NCBI GenBank assembly: GCA_045638685.1
Contig: JAZUBT010000001.1
Location: 1 to 23,784, forward strand
DNA from: SIG673 sp045638685
GTDB taxonomy: Bacteria; Bacillota; Clostridia; Oscillospirales; CAG-272
Direction of reading: 5' to 3'
DNA length: 23,784 nt
Shown one piece after another: positions 15,471 through 22,034 of this stretch; the first letter of the stretch is position 1, and every line of letters starts with the position of its first letter. The notes below the pieces were generated by a model. It was given only the letters and a program-made list of their open reading frames with translations, did not search any database and was not told the origin of the DNA. The translations under genes were made by a program, and so were the position numbers.

Positions 15471-15950
15471 ATGAAAATAATGTTTGTATGCCACGGAAAT
15501 ATATGCCGAAGCCATATGGCGGAATTTATATTTAAGGATATGCTGAAAAAGGCGGGGATTTTGTCGCACTTTACCGTCGCATCGTCCGCTACAAGCACCG
15601 AGGAAATATGGAACGGGGTAGGAAATCCCGTATATCCACCCGCCAAAAGAGAGCTGTTAAAGCACGGCATTTCCGCTGACGGCAAGCGTGCGGTACAGCT
15701 TCAAAAAAGCGATTACGGGGAATATGACCTTTTTCTCTGTATGGACGGCAGTAACGTCCGTAACGCGCTGAGAATACTCGGGAGCGACAGGGACGGAAAG
15801 GTTAAAAAGCTGCTTTCACTTACAGGAAGCGAAAGAGACGTAGCGGACCCATGGTACACCGACGATTTTGAAGCGGCATATAGCGACATATACAGCGGCT
15901 GTAAGGCCTTGTTTGATTTAGTTACAAAGGAGAAACCGGTAAATGATTAA
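15471..15950 (+). CDS. low-molecular-weight protein tyrosine phosphatase
   Basis: 159 residues, matching the usual 150-160 of the family. It dephosphorylates phosphotyrosine (or phosphoarginine in YwlE-like members) in the cytosol. The P-loop CHGNICRS gives nucleophile Cys7 and Arg13. The general acid is Asp126 in the conserved VADPWY. I use ATG 15471, behind AAAGGTG (15458-15464), because it places the P-loop at the very N-terminus as is normal. An in-frame TTG at 15441 would add ten residues and is unlikely. The gene overlaps the following hydrolase by 8 bases, implying translational coupling. Whether the substrate is tyrosine or arginine phosphate, and any tie to capsule or stress control, cannot be judged; no kinase gene is adjacent. 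Confidence 0.9.
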   Translation: MKIMFVCHGNICRSHMAEFIFKDMLKKAGILSHFTVASSATSTEEIWNGVGNPVYPPAKRELLKHGISADGKRAVQLQKSDYGEYDLFLCMDGSNVRNALRILGSDRDGKVKKLLSLTGSERDVADPWYTDDFEAAYSDIYSGCKALFDLVTKEKPVND

Positions 15951-16548
15951 AACCTTTTCGAACGGGCTTCTCGGCTCAAATACACATCTTTATTATGACG
16001 AAAAGAGCGACGAGGGAATGGTAATTGACTGCGGAAATAATCCCGCCGACGTTAATTTATTTTGTATGCAAAAGGGTATTAAAGTCAAATACGTTGTTCT
16101 TACACACGGTCATTACGACCACGCACACTACGTCAATGAGTACAAAAACACCTTTAAAACGGCGAAAACCGTCTCACACAAGGACGAAATAGCTGTTTTA
16201 AGCAACCCGTCGGCAAACGTTTCGGAGTATTTCGGTAAGGGGGCGGTTTATCCGAGCCCTGACGAAACGGTAAAGGACGGAGATACGCTCGAAATAGGGG
16301 AGAGCGTATTCGAGGTCTTGCATACTCCGGGGCACACACCGGGAGGAATATGTATTTACTGTGAAAAAGAGAAGATAATGTTCACGGGAGACACGCTGTT
16401 TTGCGGCGGAGTAGGAAGAACTGACTTTTTGTACGGAGACTACGGCGCTATGCATCGCTCACTTCAAACACTCCTTAAAATGGACGGAGATATTGATTTT
16501 TACAGCGGACACGGAATGTCGGGGAAAATAAAAAACGAAAGGTATTAG
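15943..16548 (+). CDS. MBL-fold metallo-hydrolase (glyoxalase II-like)
   Basis: 201 residues with the full binuclear metal set of the metallo-beta-lactamase fold: THGHYDH (His55, His57, Asp59, His60), His131 in TPGHTPGG, Asp150 in FTGDTLF, and His190 in YSGHG. The GVGRTDF segment after the Asp is typical of glyoxalase II-like thioesterases of the YcbL group. The C-terminal substrate domain of classical GloB is absent. The likely reaction is hydrolysis of a thioester such as an acyl-glutathione or acyl-bacillithiol analogue, but the exact substrate is unknown. Its ATG lies inside the end of the phosphatase gene in another frame (8-base overlap). The pair shares one promoter and one terminator. 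Confidence 0.88.
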   Translation: MIKTFSNGLLGSNTHLYYDEKSDEGMVIDCGNNPADVNLFCMQKGIKVKYVVLTHGHYDHAHYVNEYKNTFKTAKTVSHKDEIAVLSNPSANVSEYFGKGAVYPSPDETVKDGDTLEIGESVFEVLHTPGHTPGGICIYCEKEKIMFTGDTLFCGGVGRTDFLYGDYGAMHRSLQTLLKMDGDIDFYSGHGMSGKIKNERY

Positions 16549-16551
16549 TAG

Positions 16552-16577
16552 AAAAGGGGGAAAAGCCCCCTTTTTTT
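16552..16577 (+). terminator. terminator of the phosphatase-hydrolase operon
   Basis: AAAAGGGGG pairs with CCCCCTTTT across a 5-base loop (AAAAG) and runs into seven T. It lies immediately after the hydrolase stop. Confidence 0.88.
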
Positions 16578-16626
16578 ACTTCTTTTGACACAGAAAAAAT
16601 AATATAAAATAATTATCAAAAAACTA

Positions 16627-16655
16627 TTGACATTTGCGGAAAAATATGCTATAAT
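16627..16655 (+). promoter_or_regulatory. promoter of the rpmG-secE-nusG operon
   Basis: A perfect TTGACA (16627-16632) and TATAAT (16650-16655) have a 17-base spacer, with an extended TG-n upstream of the -10. It looks like a strong housekeeping promoter. The start should fall at about 16662. Confidence 0.85.
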
Positions 16656-16661
16656 TGTTAT

Positions 16662-16684
16662 ACCTCTGCGGAGAGGCTTTTTTT
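16662..16684 (+). terminator. hairpin plus T-run at the very 5' end of the operon transcript
   Basis: CCTCT-GCGG-AGAGG (16663-16676) is followed by C and seven T (16678-16684). It begins within one or two bases of the predicted transcription start. It has the form of an intrinsic terminator, but RNA this short may not support termination. It could instead be a 5' stabilising stem or an early attenuator. A second small stem, CGACG/CGTCG, lies at 16723-16738. Confidence 0.5.
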
Positions 16685-16768
16685 GTGTGCAGATTTTTTC
16701 TTCGCTGAGGGAGATAAAAGAGCGACGGTTTTGCGTCGGTCAAATCAAAATTCAGGAGGTGCAACCAA

Positions 16769-16918
16769 GTGAGAGTTAAGGTTACATTAGCTTGCTCGGA
16801 GTGCAAGCAGCGCAATTACGATACTACCAAAAACAAGAAAAACGATCCGGACAGACTCGAAATGAACAAGTATTGTCCTTTTTGCCGTAAGCACACTCCC
16901 CACAAAGAAACCAAATAA
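16769..16918 (+). CDS. rpmG: 50S ribosomal protein L33
   Basis: A 49-residue small ribosomal protein starting at GTG 16769 behind a perfect AGGAGGTG (16755-16762). It reads (M)RVKVTLACSECKQRNY at the start and has the four zinc-binding cysteines of the Cys-plus L33 type (Cys9, Cys12, Cys36, Cys39). It ends with the conserved YCPFCRKHTPHKETK. It is placed in the large subunit near the E site. Its position directly before secE and nusG is the standard Firmicutes order. The zinc ribbon predicts the zinc-replete paralogue in species that have two L33 forms. Confidence 0.96.
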   Translation: MRVKVTLACSECKQRNYDTTKNKKNDPDRLEMNKYCPFCRKHTPHKETK

Positions 16919-16931
16919 GGAGGGGTGTTAA

Positions 16932-17327
16932 ATGGCAGATGAAATCAACAAGAAGTTTGACGAGGAGGACGTTCTCGGAGAGGAAGCAGTTGAAGGTGCT
17001 ACGGAGGAAGTAAGCGAAACCGCCGAGCTGGAGACCGCTTTAGTTGCCGCATCGGAAACCAAGCCTGCGTCAGCGTCGGAGACGAAGCCCGCGAAGAAAT
17101 CAAAGGAGGCTAAAAAGCCTAACATATTTGTTCGCATAGGCCGTTCTCTTAAAAAATTCTGGAAATCAATGAAGAGCGAGCTTAAAAGAGTTACCTGGAT
17201 AAGCCGCAAGCAGACCTTTACAAGCACACTGTTAGTTCTCGTTTGTATGGCAATATCTATGGTCGTAATAGGCCTTCTCGACGTAGGTCTTTCCGTTGGA
17301 CTCGAAGCAATTGCAAATCTGTTTTAA
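16932..17327 (+). CDS. secE: preprotein translocase subunit SecE
   Basis: 131 residues. The C-terminal about 65 residues form the conserved single-helix SecE core: FWKSMKSELKRVTWISRKQT, an amphipathic cytoplasmic helix, then one transmembrane segment around residues 95-120. SecE clamps SecY in the protein-conducting channel. The first about 55 residues are an acidic, Ala/Glu/Thr-rich low-complexity extension with short repeats (SETKPA twice), longer than in minimal Firmicute SecE. The start follows AAGGAGGGG (16917-16925), and the gene lies 13 bases after rpmG. Confidence 0.93.
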   Translation: MADEINKKFDEEDVLGEEAVEGATEEVSETAELETALVAASETKPASASETKPAKKSKEAKKPNIFVRIGRSLKKFWKSMKSELKRVTWISRKQTFTSTLLVLVCMAISMVVIGLLDVGLSVGLEAIANLF

Positions 17328-17342
17328 TTAAGGAGACTTGTA

Positions 17343-17873
17343 ATGAGTGATTTCAGCGATGCAATTCAGGAGATACGGTGGTACGTAGTACACACATATT
17401 CCGGATACGAAAACAAAGTAAAAAACAGTTTAGAGAAGATTATCGAAAACCGTGGACTTCACGAAGAGATAGTTGACATCAGAATCCCGGTACAAATAGT
17501 ACAGGAGGGGGATAAAGAGGTCGAGGTTAAGCTTTTTCCCAGCTACGTTATGGTAAGAATGCTTATGAACGACGCAAACTGGCACGTAGTCAGAAATATT
17601 ACGGGTGTAACGGGCTTTGTTGGCCCCGGATCTAAACCCGTTCCGCTTTCCGACGCCGAGGTTGCCAGAATGGGAATCGAGATTGAAACGGTTACTCTCG
17701 ATTACGAAATCGGAGACGAGGTTAAAATCGTCGAAGGACCTCTTGCAAGCTATTCCGGAACAGTACAGTCTATATCCGATGATAAAAAGACAGTTACCGT
17801 TCTTGCGTCTATGTTTGGAAGAGTTACGCCTGTTGACCTTAAGTCAAATCAGGTAGAGAAAATTTTGCAGTAA
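17343..17873 (+). CDS. nusG: transcription termination/antitermination factor NusG
   Basis: 176 residues with the NGN domain at the N-terminus (IRWYVVHTYSGYENKV, FPSYVMVRM, VRNITGVTGFVGPG). The C-terminal KOW domain begins at GDEVKIVEGPLASYSGTV. NusG binds RNA polymerase and links it to Rho, pausing or the ribosome. The start follows AAGGAGAC, 15 bases after secE. Length and motifs are standard and nothing is missing. Confidence 0.96.
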   Translation: MSDFSDAIQEIRWYVVHTYSGYENKVKNSLEKIIENRGLHEEIVDIRIPVQIVQEGDKEVEVKLFPSYVMVRMLMNDANWHVVRNITGVTGFVGPGSKPVPLSDAEVARMGIEIETVTLDYEIGDEVKIVEGPLASYSGTVQSISDDKKTVTVLASMFGRVTPVDLKSNQVEKILQ

Positions 17874-17905
17874 GTTTTGCAGAGTACTTATAACTGCGTA
17901 AATCA

Positions 17906-17945
17906 GTGGGAGGGAGACTATGAGCTCCCGAATAAAAATAACCAC
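17906..17945 (+). promoter_or_regulatory. structured leader before rplK (L1-binding site candidate)
   Basis: GTGGGAG (17906-17912) can pair with CTCCC (17925-17929), and its outer GTGG with CCAC (17942-17945). The loops are asymmetric and include an unpaired GAATAAAAATA. Ribosomal protein L1, encoded in this operon, is known to repress rplK-rplA translation by binding a leader that imitates its 23S rRNA site. Position and shape fit such a site. It ends just before the rplK ribosome binding site TAGGAGGA. Confidence 0.5.
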
Positions 17946-17962
17946 CTTAGGAGGAATTTAAA

Positions 17963-18388
17963 ATGGCAAAGAAGATTACCGGGTATATAAAGCTTCAGAT
18001 CCCGGCAGGTAAAGCAACACCCCAACCCCCGATCGGTCCTGCGCTCGGTGCGCACGGCGTATCGATCCCGAACTTCACTAAGGAGTTCAACGAAAGAACC
18101 AAGACTCAGATGGGACTTATTATCCCTGTTGTAATTACTGTTTACGCTGACCGTTCTTTCACCTTTATCACCAACACTCCTCCGCCTCCCGTACTTATTA
18201 AGAAGGCTGCCGGTATAGAGACCGCTTCCGCAACTCCGAACAAGACCAAGGTAGCAAAGCTTACCAAGGAGCAGGTTCGTCAGATAGCTGAAACCAAGAT
18301 GCCCGACCTCAACGCAGCGTCTATTGAGGCTGCAATGAGCATGGTAGCCGGAACTGCCCGTTCTATGGGTGTTACGGTTGAAGAGTGA
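17963..18388 (+). CDS. rplK: 50S ribosomal protein L11
   Basis: 141 residues, the standard length. The N-terminal domain carries KLQIPAGKATPQPPIGPALG followed by HGVSIPNFTKEFNERT. The C-terminal rRNA-binding domain includes TPNKTKVAKLTKEQV and ends with the canonical AGTARSMGVTVEE. L11 forms the GTPase-associated centre of the large subunit. The start follows TAGGAGGA, and the gene sits 16 bases before rplA. Confidence 0.97.
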   Translation: MAKKITGYIKLQIPAGKATPQPPIGPALGAHGVSIPNFTKEFNERTKTQMGLIIPVVITVYADRSFTFITNTPPPPVLIKKAAGIETASATPNKTKVAKLTKEQVRQIAETKMPDLNAASIEAAMSMVAGTARSMGVTVEE

Positions 18389-18404
18389 ACGGAGGTAAAT
18401 AGAA

Positions 18405-19097
18405 ATGGCTAACAAGAAATATAATGAGAGCTTAGCCCTTATCGAAAAGGGTAAGCAGTATGATTCTGCAGAGGCTATTGACCTCGTTTGCAAGACCGCA
18501 AAGGCAAAATTCGACGAAACCATCGAGCTTCACGTTCGTCTCGGTGTTGACTCCCGTCATGCTGACCAGCAGGTTAGAGGCGCGGTTGTTCTTCCCAACG
18601 GAACCGGTAAAACTGTTCGTACCCTCGTTTTCTGTAAGGAAAACCTCTACGCTGCAGCAAAAGAAGCAGGTGCTGACTACGTTGGCGGCGTTGATTTCGT
18701 TGAGAAAATCACCAAAGAGAACTGGTTTGACTTCGATATCGTTATAGCAACCCCCGACATGATGGGTGTTATCGGACGTCTCGGTAAGGTTCTCGGTCCT
18801 AAGGGACTTATGCCTAACCCGAAGGCAGGAACGGTTACTATGGACGTTGCCCGTGCTGTTAACGAAGCTAAGGCAGGTAAGATAGAGTACCGTCTCGCCA
18901 AGACTAACATCATTCACTGTCCTATCGGTAAGGCTTCCTTCGGAGCAGAGAAGCTCGGAGAGAACTTCGACGCTCTTATGGGTGCTATTATCAAGGCGAA
19001 GCCGGCTGCTGCTAAGGGTCAGTACATCAAGAGCTGCGTTATAGCTTCCACGATGGGCCCCGGCATCAAGATTAACTCCGCTAAACTCGGAGGCTAA
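18405..19097 (+). CDS. rplA: 50S ribosomal protein L1
   Basis: 230 residues, the standard length. Conserved segments are FDETIELHVRLGVDSRHADQ near the start, VRGAVVLPNGTGKTVR, and the domain II signature VLGPKGLMPNPKAGTVT. L1 builds the mobile L1 stalk and commonly represses its own operon. The start follows CGGAGGT. A terminator follows directly, and the usual next genes rplJ and rplL are not here. Confidence 0.97.
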   Translation: MANKKYNESLALIEKGKQYDSAEAIDLVCKTAKAKFDETIELHVRLGVDSRHADQQVRGAVVLPNGTGKTVRTLVFCKENLYAAAKEAGADYVGGVDFVEKITKENWFDFDIVIATPDMMGVIGRLGKVLGPKGLMPNPKAGTVTMDVARAVNEAKAGKIEYRLAKTNIIHCPIGKASFGAEKLGENFDALMGAIIKAKPAAAKGQYIKSCVIASTMGPGIKINSAKLGG

Positions 19098-19113
19098 TTT
19101 AAAATTTAATAAT

Positions 19114-19145
19114 AAAAATCGGTCTGTTTTACGGGCCGATTTTTT
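19114..19145 (+). terminator. terminator after rplA
   Basis: AATCGGTC pairs with GGCCGATT (one G-U) across a 9-base loop, flanked by A-run and T-run. It closes the rpmG-to-rplA operon. Confidence 0.88.
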
Positions 19146-19189
19146 ATTATATAACGAAAAAAGAAGCAAATTTCCTTTAATCTAACATA

Positions 19190-19237
19190 AAAAACAGATA
19201 AATGCGGAGATATTAATCGCAAATATCTGTTTTTTTA
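19190..19237 (+). terminator. second hairpin with T-run before the PTS genes
   Basis: AAAACAGATA (19191-19200) pairs with TATCTGTTTT, and an inner GCG/CGC pair supports it; the stem runs into seven T. It lies 45 bases after the first terminator with no gene between. It is either a backup terminator or an attenuator in the leader of the HPr gene. No clear promoter is visible between the two hairpins. Confidence 0.65.
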
Positions 19238-19326
19238 TTTTATTTTCAAAAAAACGAATAATACGGAGTTAAAGGTAAAAAATAGATGTATAGCAAAAAA
19301 CAGAATTTCCCGAAAGGAAGACAGAA

Positions 19327-19581
19327 ATGACATTTTCTTATGTAATTACCGATGAAAACGGAATACACGCAAGACCTGCGGGCATGCTGGTTAAGCTTGC
19401 AAAAGAAACCCCCGACAGAATAACTGTTAAGAATAAAGAAAAAAGCGCCGATGCTACAAGGCTTTTTGCGCTTATGGCGCTCGGAGCTAAAAAAGGAGAT
19501 ACTCTTGAATTTACCGTTACGGGCGAAAACGCAGAGGAGACCGCGGTCAGACTAAGAGAGTTTTGCGTTAAGACGTTATAA
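19327..19581 (+). CDS. ptsH: phosphocarrier protein HPr, lacking the regulatory serine
   Basis: 84 residues. HPr shuttles phosphate from enzyme I to sugar-specific IIA domains in the cytosol. The phospho-acceptor is His14 in GIHARPAG (His15 of B. subtilis HPr). Aligned without gaps, the B. subtilis segment K-S46-I-M-G-V-M-S-L-G reads T-R45-L-F-A-L-M-A-L-G here. The serine phosphorylated by HPr kinase is therefore an arginine. The rest (LGAKKGDTLEF) is ordinary HPr. AAAGGAAG precedes the ATG. It is followed 46 bases later by ptsI, so it is the working PTS HPr of this cluster and not a Crh-type protein, which would lack the histidine. Confidence 0.93.
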   Translation: MTFSYVITDENGIHARPAGMLVKLAKETPDRITVKNKEKSADATRLFALMALGAKKGDTLEFTVTGENAEETAVRLREFCVKTL

Positions 19582-19627
19582 ACTTAATATAAGGCTAAAA
19601 ATACGGGGAGGGTGTTTTTTATAAATA

Positions 19628-21250
19628 ATGAAAGAGCTTAAACACAGAGGGATAGCGGCAAGTAACGGAATTGCCGTCGGAAAGCTCCGTTTTTTTAAAA
19701 ACAGCATGGATAAAATTCCGGAATATACCGTCTATCATACGGAAAGCGAAATTTTAAGATATGAAAACGCAAGGAAAATAGCTGACGGAGAGCTAAACGA
19801 CTTATATAATAAGGCGATAGATGGTGCGGGAGAGGATAGCGCGGAGATATTTTCAATTCACAGAATGATGCTTGATGATCCGGATTTTACCGATAATATA
19901 AAGAAGAATATAAGTGAAAAGCGAATGAATGCGGAAAAAGCCGTTTCCGAAGCTGCGTTAAGCTTTATAGATATTCTTGAGGGGACCGGAGAAAGCTATC
20001 TTATGGCAAGAGCCACCGACGTAAGAGACATTTCGGAACGGGTTATTAAAATTCTTCTTGGAAAAACGACGTCGCCTAAGCTCTTTGATGAAAAATGTAT
20101 TATATATACCGATGATTTGACGCCGAGCGAGGCACTTCAGCTTGACAAAAGCAAAATACTTGCGTTTATGACCGCGTACGGTTCGTCAAGCTCTCATACG
20201 GCGATTTTAGCCAGAACAAGCGGCATTCCGTGTATCGTTGGGTGTGGAGTGCTCCCAAACGAGACAGACGGTAAAAACGTCGTTTTAGACGGTGGAACGG
20301 GTGGATACGAAATAGAGCCTTCAGAGGAAACGCTTGAGTATTACAAAAAAATGATGATGGAGGAAAGACTTAAAAAAGAGAAGCTTTCAGCACTTATCGG
20401 ACTTCCAAGCGTAACAAAAGGCGGAAAAAAGGTTCTGCTTTACGCCAATATAGGCAGTAGGCAGGACGTTAAAGCGGTAATTGACAACGATGCAGAGGGA
20501 ATAGGACTTTTTCGTACAGAGTTTATTTTTATTGAAAAAAACGCTCTTCCAACCGAGGAGGAGCAGTTTATAATATACAGCGACCTTGCCAGGCGAATGG
20601 GCGGAAAGCGGGTTATAATACGTACTCTTGATATAGGAGCGGATAAAACGGCTGAATATTTAAAGCTACCGATAGAGGAGAATCCTGCGCTCGGGCTTCG
20701 CGGAGTACGTCTTTGTCTATATAAAAACGATATATTCCGCTGTCAGCTAAGGGCAATTCTCAGAGCCTCGGTATTCGGCAAAATAGCCGTTATGATTCCA
20801 ATGATTGCCTCAGTTTTTGAAATAAAAGAGGTAAAAAGGGTAATAAAAGAGGTTAAGGACGAGCTTGAGAGGGAAAAAATAGCCTTTGACCATCTTATAG
20901 AAACGGGAATTATGATTGAAACACCTGCGGCGGCAATTTCTTCCGATATACTTGCTCACGAGGTGGATTTTTTCAGCATAGGTACGAATGACCTTACACA
21001 GTACACATTAGCGGCCGACAGACAAAACCCAACCGTCGGAGCATATTACAGACAGGATCACGAGGCGGTTATGTGGCTTATAAAAAGAGTATGTAAAAAC
21101 GCCCATAAAGCGGGAATCTGGGTTGGTGTATGCGGCGAGATTGCTTCTGATCTGTCCATGACGAAAAAGCTTTTAAGCTACGGCGTTGACGAGCTTTCTG
21201 TTTCGCCCCCTATGGTGCTTCCAATAAGGGAGAAAATAAGGAATTTGTAA
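19628..21250 (+). CDS. ptsI: phosphoenolpyruvate-protein phosphotransferase (PTS enzyme I)
   Basis: 540 residues, slightly shorter than the usual 570. Enzyme I takes phosphate from PEP and passes it to HPr. The phospho-histidine is His190 in TAYGSSSSHTAILARTSGIP; most enzymes have GG-x-TSH here, so the surrounding residues are a little unusual. The PEP-binding barrel has GLFRTEFIF, RTLDIGADK, NPALGLRGVR, FFSIGTNDLTQYTLAADR and the catalytic Cys502 in GVCGE. ATG 19628 is preceded in frame by TAA, so no longer start exists. The ribosome binding site GGAGGGTG lies a rather long 13 bases upstream. It is probably co-transcribed with ptsH. Confidence 0.95.
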   Translation: MKELKHRGIAASNGIAVGKLRFFKNSMDKIPEYTVYHTESEILRYENARKIADGELNDLYNKAIDGAGEDSAEIFSIHRMMLDDPDFTDNIKKNISEKRMNAEKAVSEAALSFIDILEGTGESYLMARATDVRDISERVIKILLGKTTSPKLFDEKCIIYTDDLTPSEALQLDKSKILAFMTAYGSSSSHTAILARTSGIPCIVGCGVLPNETDGKNVVLDGGTGGYEIEPSEETLEYYKKMMMEERLKKEKLSALIGLPSVTKGGKKVLLYANIGSRQDVKAVIDNDAEGIGLFRTEFIFIEKNALPTEEEQFIIYSDLARRMGGKRVIIRTLDIGADKTAEYLKLPIEENPALGLRGVRLCLYKNDIFRCQLRAILRASVFGKIAVMIPMIASVFEIKEVKRVIKEVKDELEREKIAFDHLIETGIMIETPAAAISSDILAHEVDFFSIGTNDLTQYTLAADRQNPTVGAYYRQDHEAVMWLIKRVCKNAHKAGIWVGVCGEIASDLSMTKKLLSYGVDELSVSPPMVLPIREKIRNL

Positions 21251-21407
21251 AAATACCTCTTTGCGATGTCTTAAAACGATATTATTGATTTAAGAAAAAG
21301 CTTAATTGCTGTTAATAAAGACAACGGTTAAAATAAACACTTAATTATTATGCTTATAAATAAAACAACGGCGGTTAAGCAAAATACAGTAAAAACGGAG
21401 GAAGTTA

Positions 21408-21917
21408 ATGAACGGTTTATTTTCAGTAAGCAAAAACGAGGTTATCTGCTCGCTGTACGCTCCCGTAAACGGAAAGGTAGTGCCGCAAAGCGAGATACCT
21501 GACGAGGTTTTTTCTGCAGGTATGCTTGGCGAGGGAATAGGTATTATACCGAGCGACGGAAGCTTTGTCTCACCGGTAAAAGGAACGGTTGTTGATATAA
21601 CGCCAACGCTTCACGCGTACAGTCTTTTATCAGACGAAGGAGCGGAGATACTTCTACACATAGGGATAGATACGGTTGAGCTTAAAGGCAAAGGGTTTGA
21701 AAATCTTGTTAATGTTGGGGACAGAGTTGACGTCGGCACACCTCTTGCGAAGGTTGATTTGGGTGTTATACGAAACGAGGGGTATTCCACGGTAACGGCA
21801 GTTATTATCATTAATTCCGACTCGTTATCACAAATTACGACCTTTGTCGGAGATAGCAAGGCGTCAAAAAGCGAAATATTTAAATGTGTAATGAAAAAAG
21901 AATCGCATAAAAGTTAA
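21408..21917 (+). CDS. PTS IIA component, glucose (Crr) type
   Basis: 169 residues, as expected for a free-standing IIA(Glc)-like protein. It receives phosphate from HPr and passes it to a IIB domain. The two active-site histidines are His69 (TLHAYSL) and His84 (ILLHIGIDTVEL), matching His75 and His90 of E. coli Crr. YAPVNGKVVP at the N-terminus and FVSPVKGTVVDI in the middle are typical. AACGGAGGAAG precedes the ATG. The IICB gene downstream has no IIA domain, so this protein is its natural partner. The 157 bases before it are AT-rich; I see no antiterminator site or terminator there. Confidence 0.92.
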   Translation: MNGLFSVSKNEVICSLYAPVNGKVVPQSEIPDEVFSAGMLGEGIGIIPSDGSFVSPVKGTVVDITPTLHAYSLLSDEGAEILLHIGIDTVELKGKGFENLVNVGDRVDVGTPLAKVDLGVIRNEGYSTVTAVIIINSDSLSQITTFVGDSKASKSEIFKCVMKKESHKS

Positions 21918-22034
21918 TATAGAGATATAATGTTGATTATTAGGATAATATACACGCATTTATCAATAAATGTAATATATTATCACAAATAATTCTTGTT
22001 ATAAAATAAAATTTCACAGAAAGGTGATATAAAA

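Noticed and set aside
17918..19169. Long minus-strand open frames opposite rplK and rplA
   Set aside because: They are antisense to highly conserved ribosomal protein genes, with Ser/Leu-rich composition and no start signals.
19150..19300. Dedicated promoter for ptsH
   Set aside because: The spacer is AT-rich but I found no -35/-10 pair with acceptable spacing, so none is annotated.
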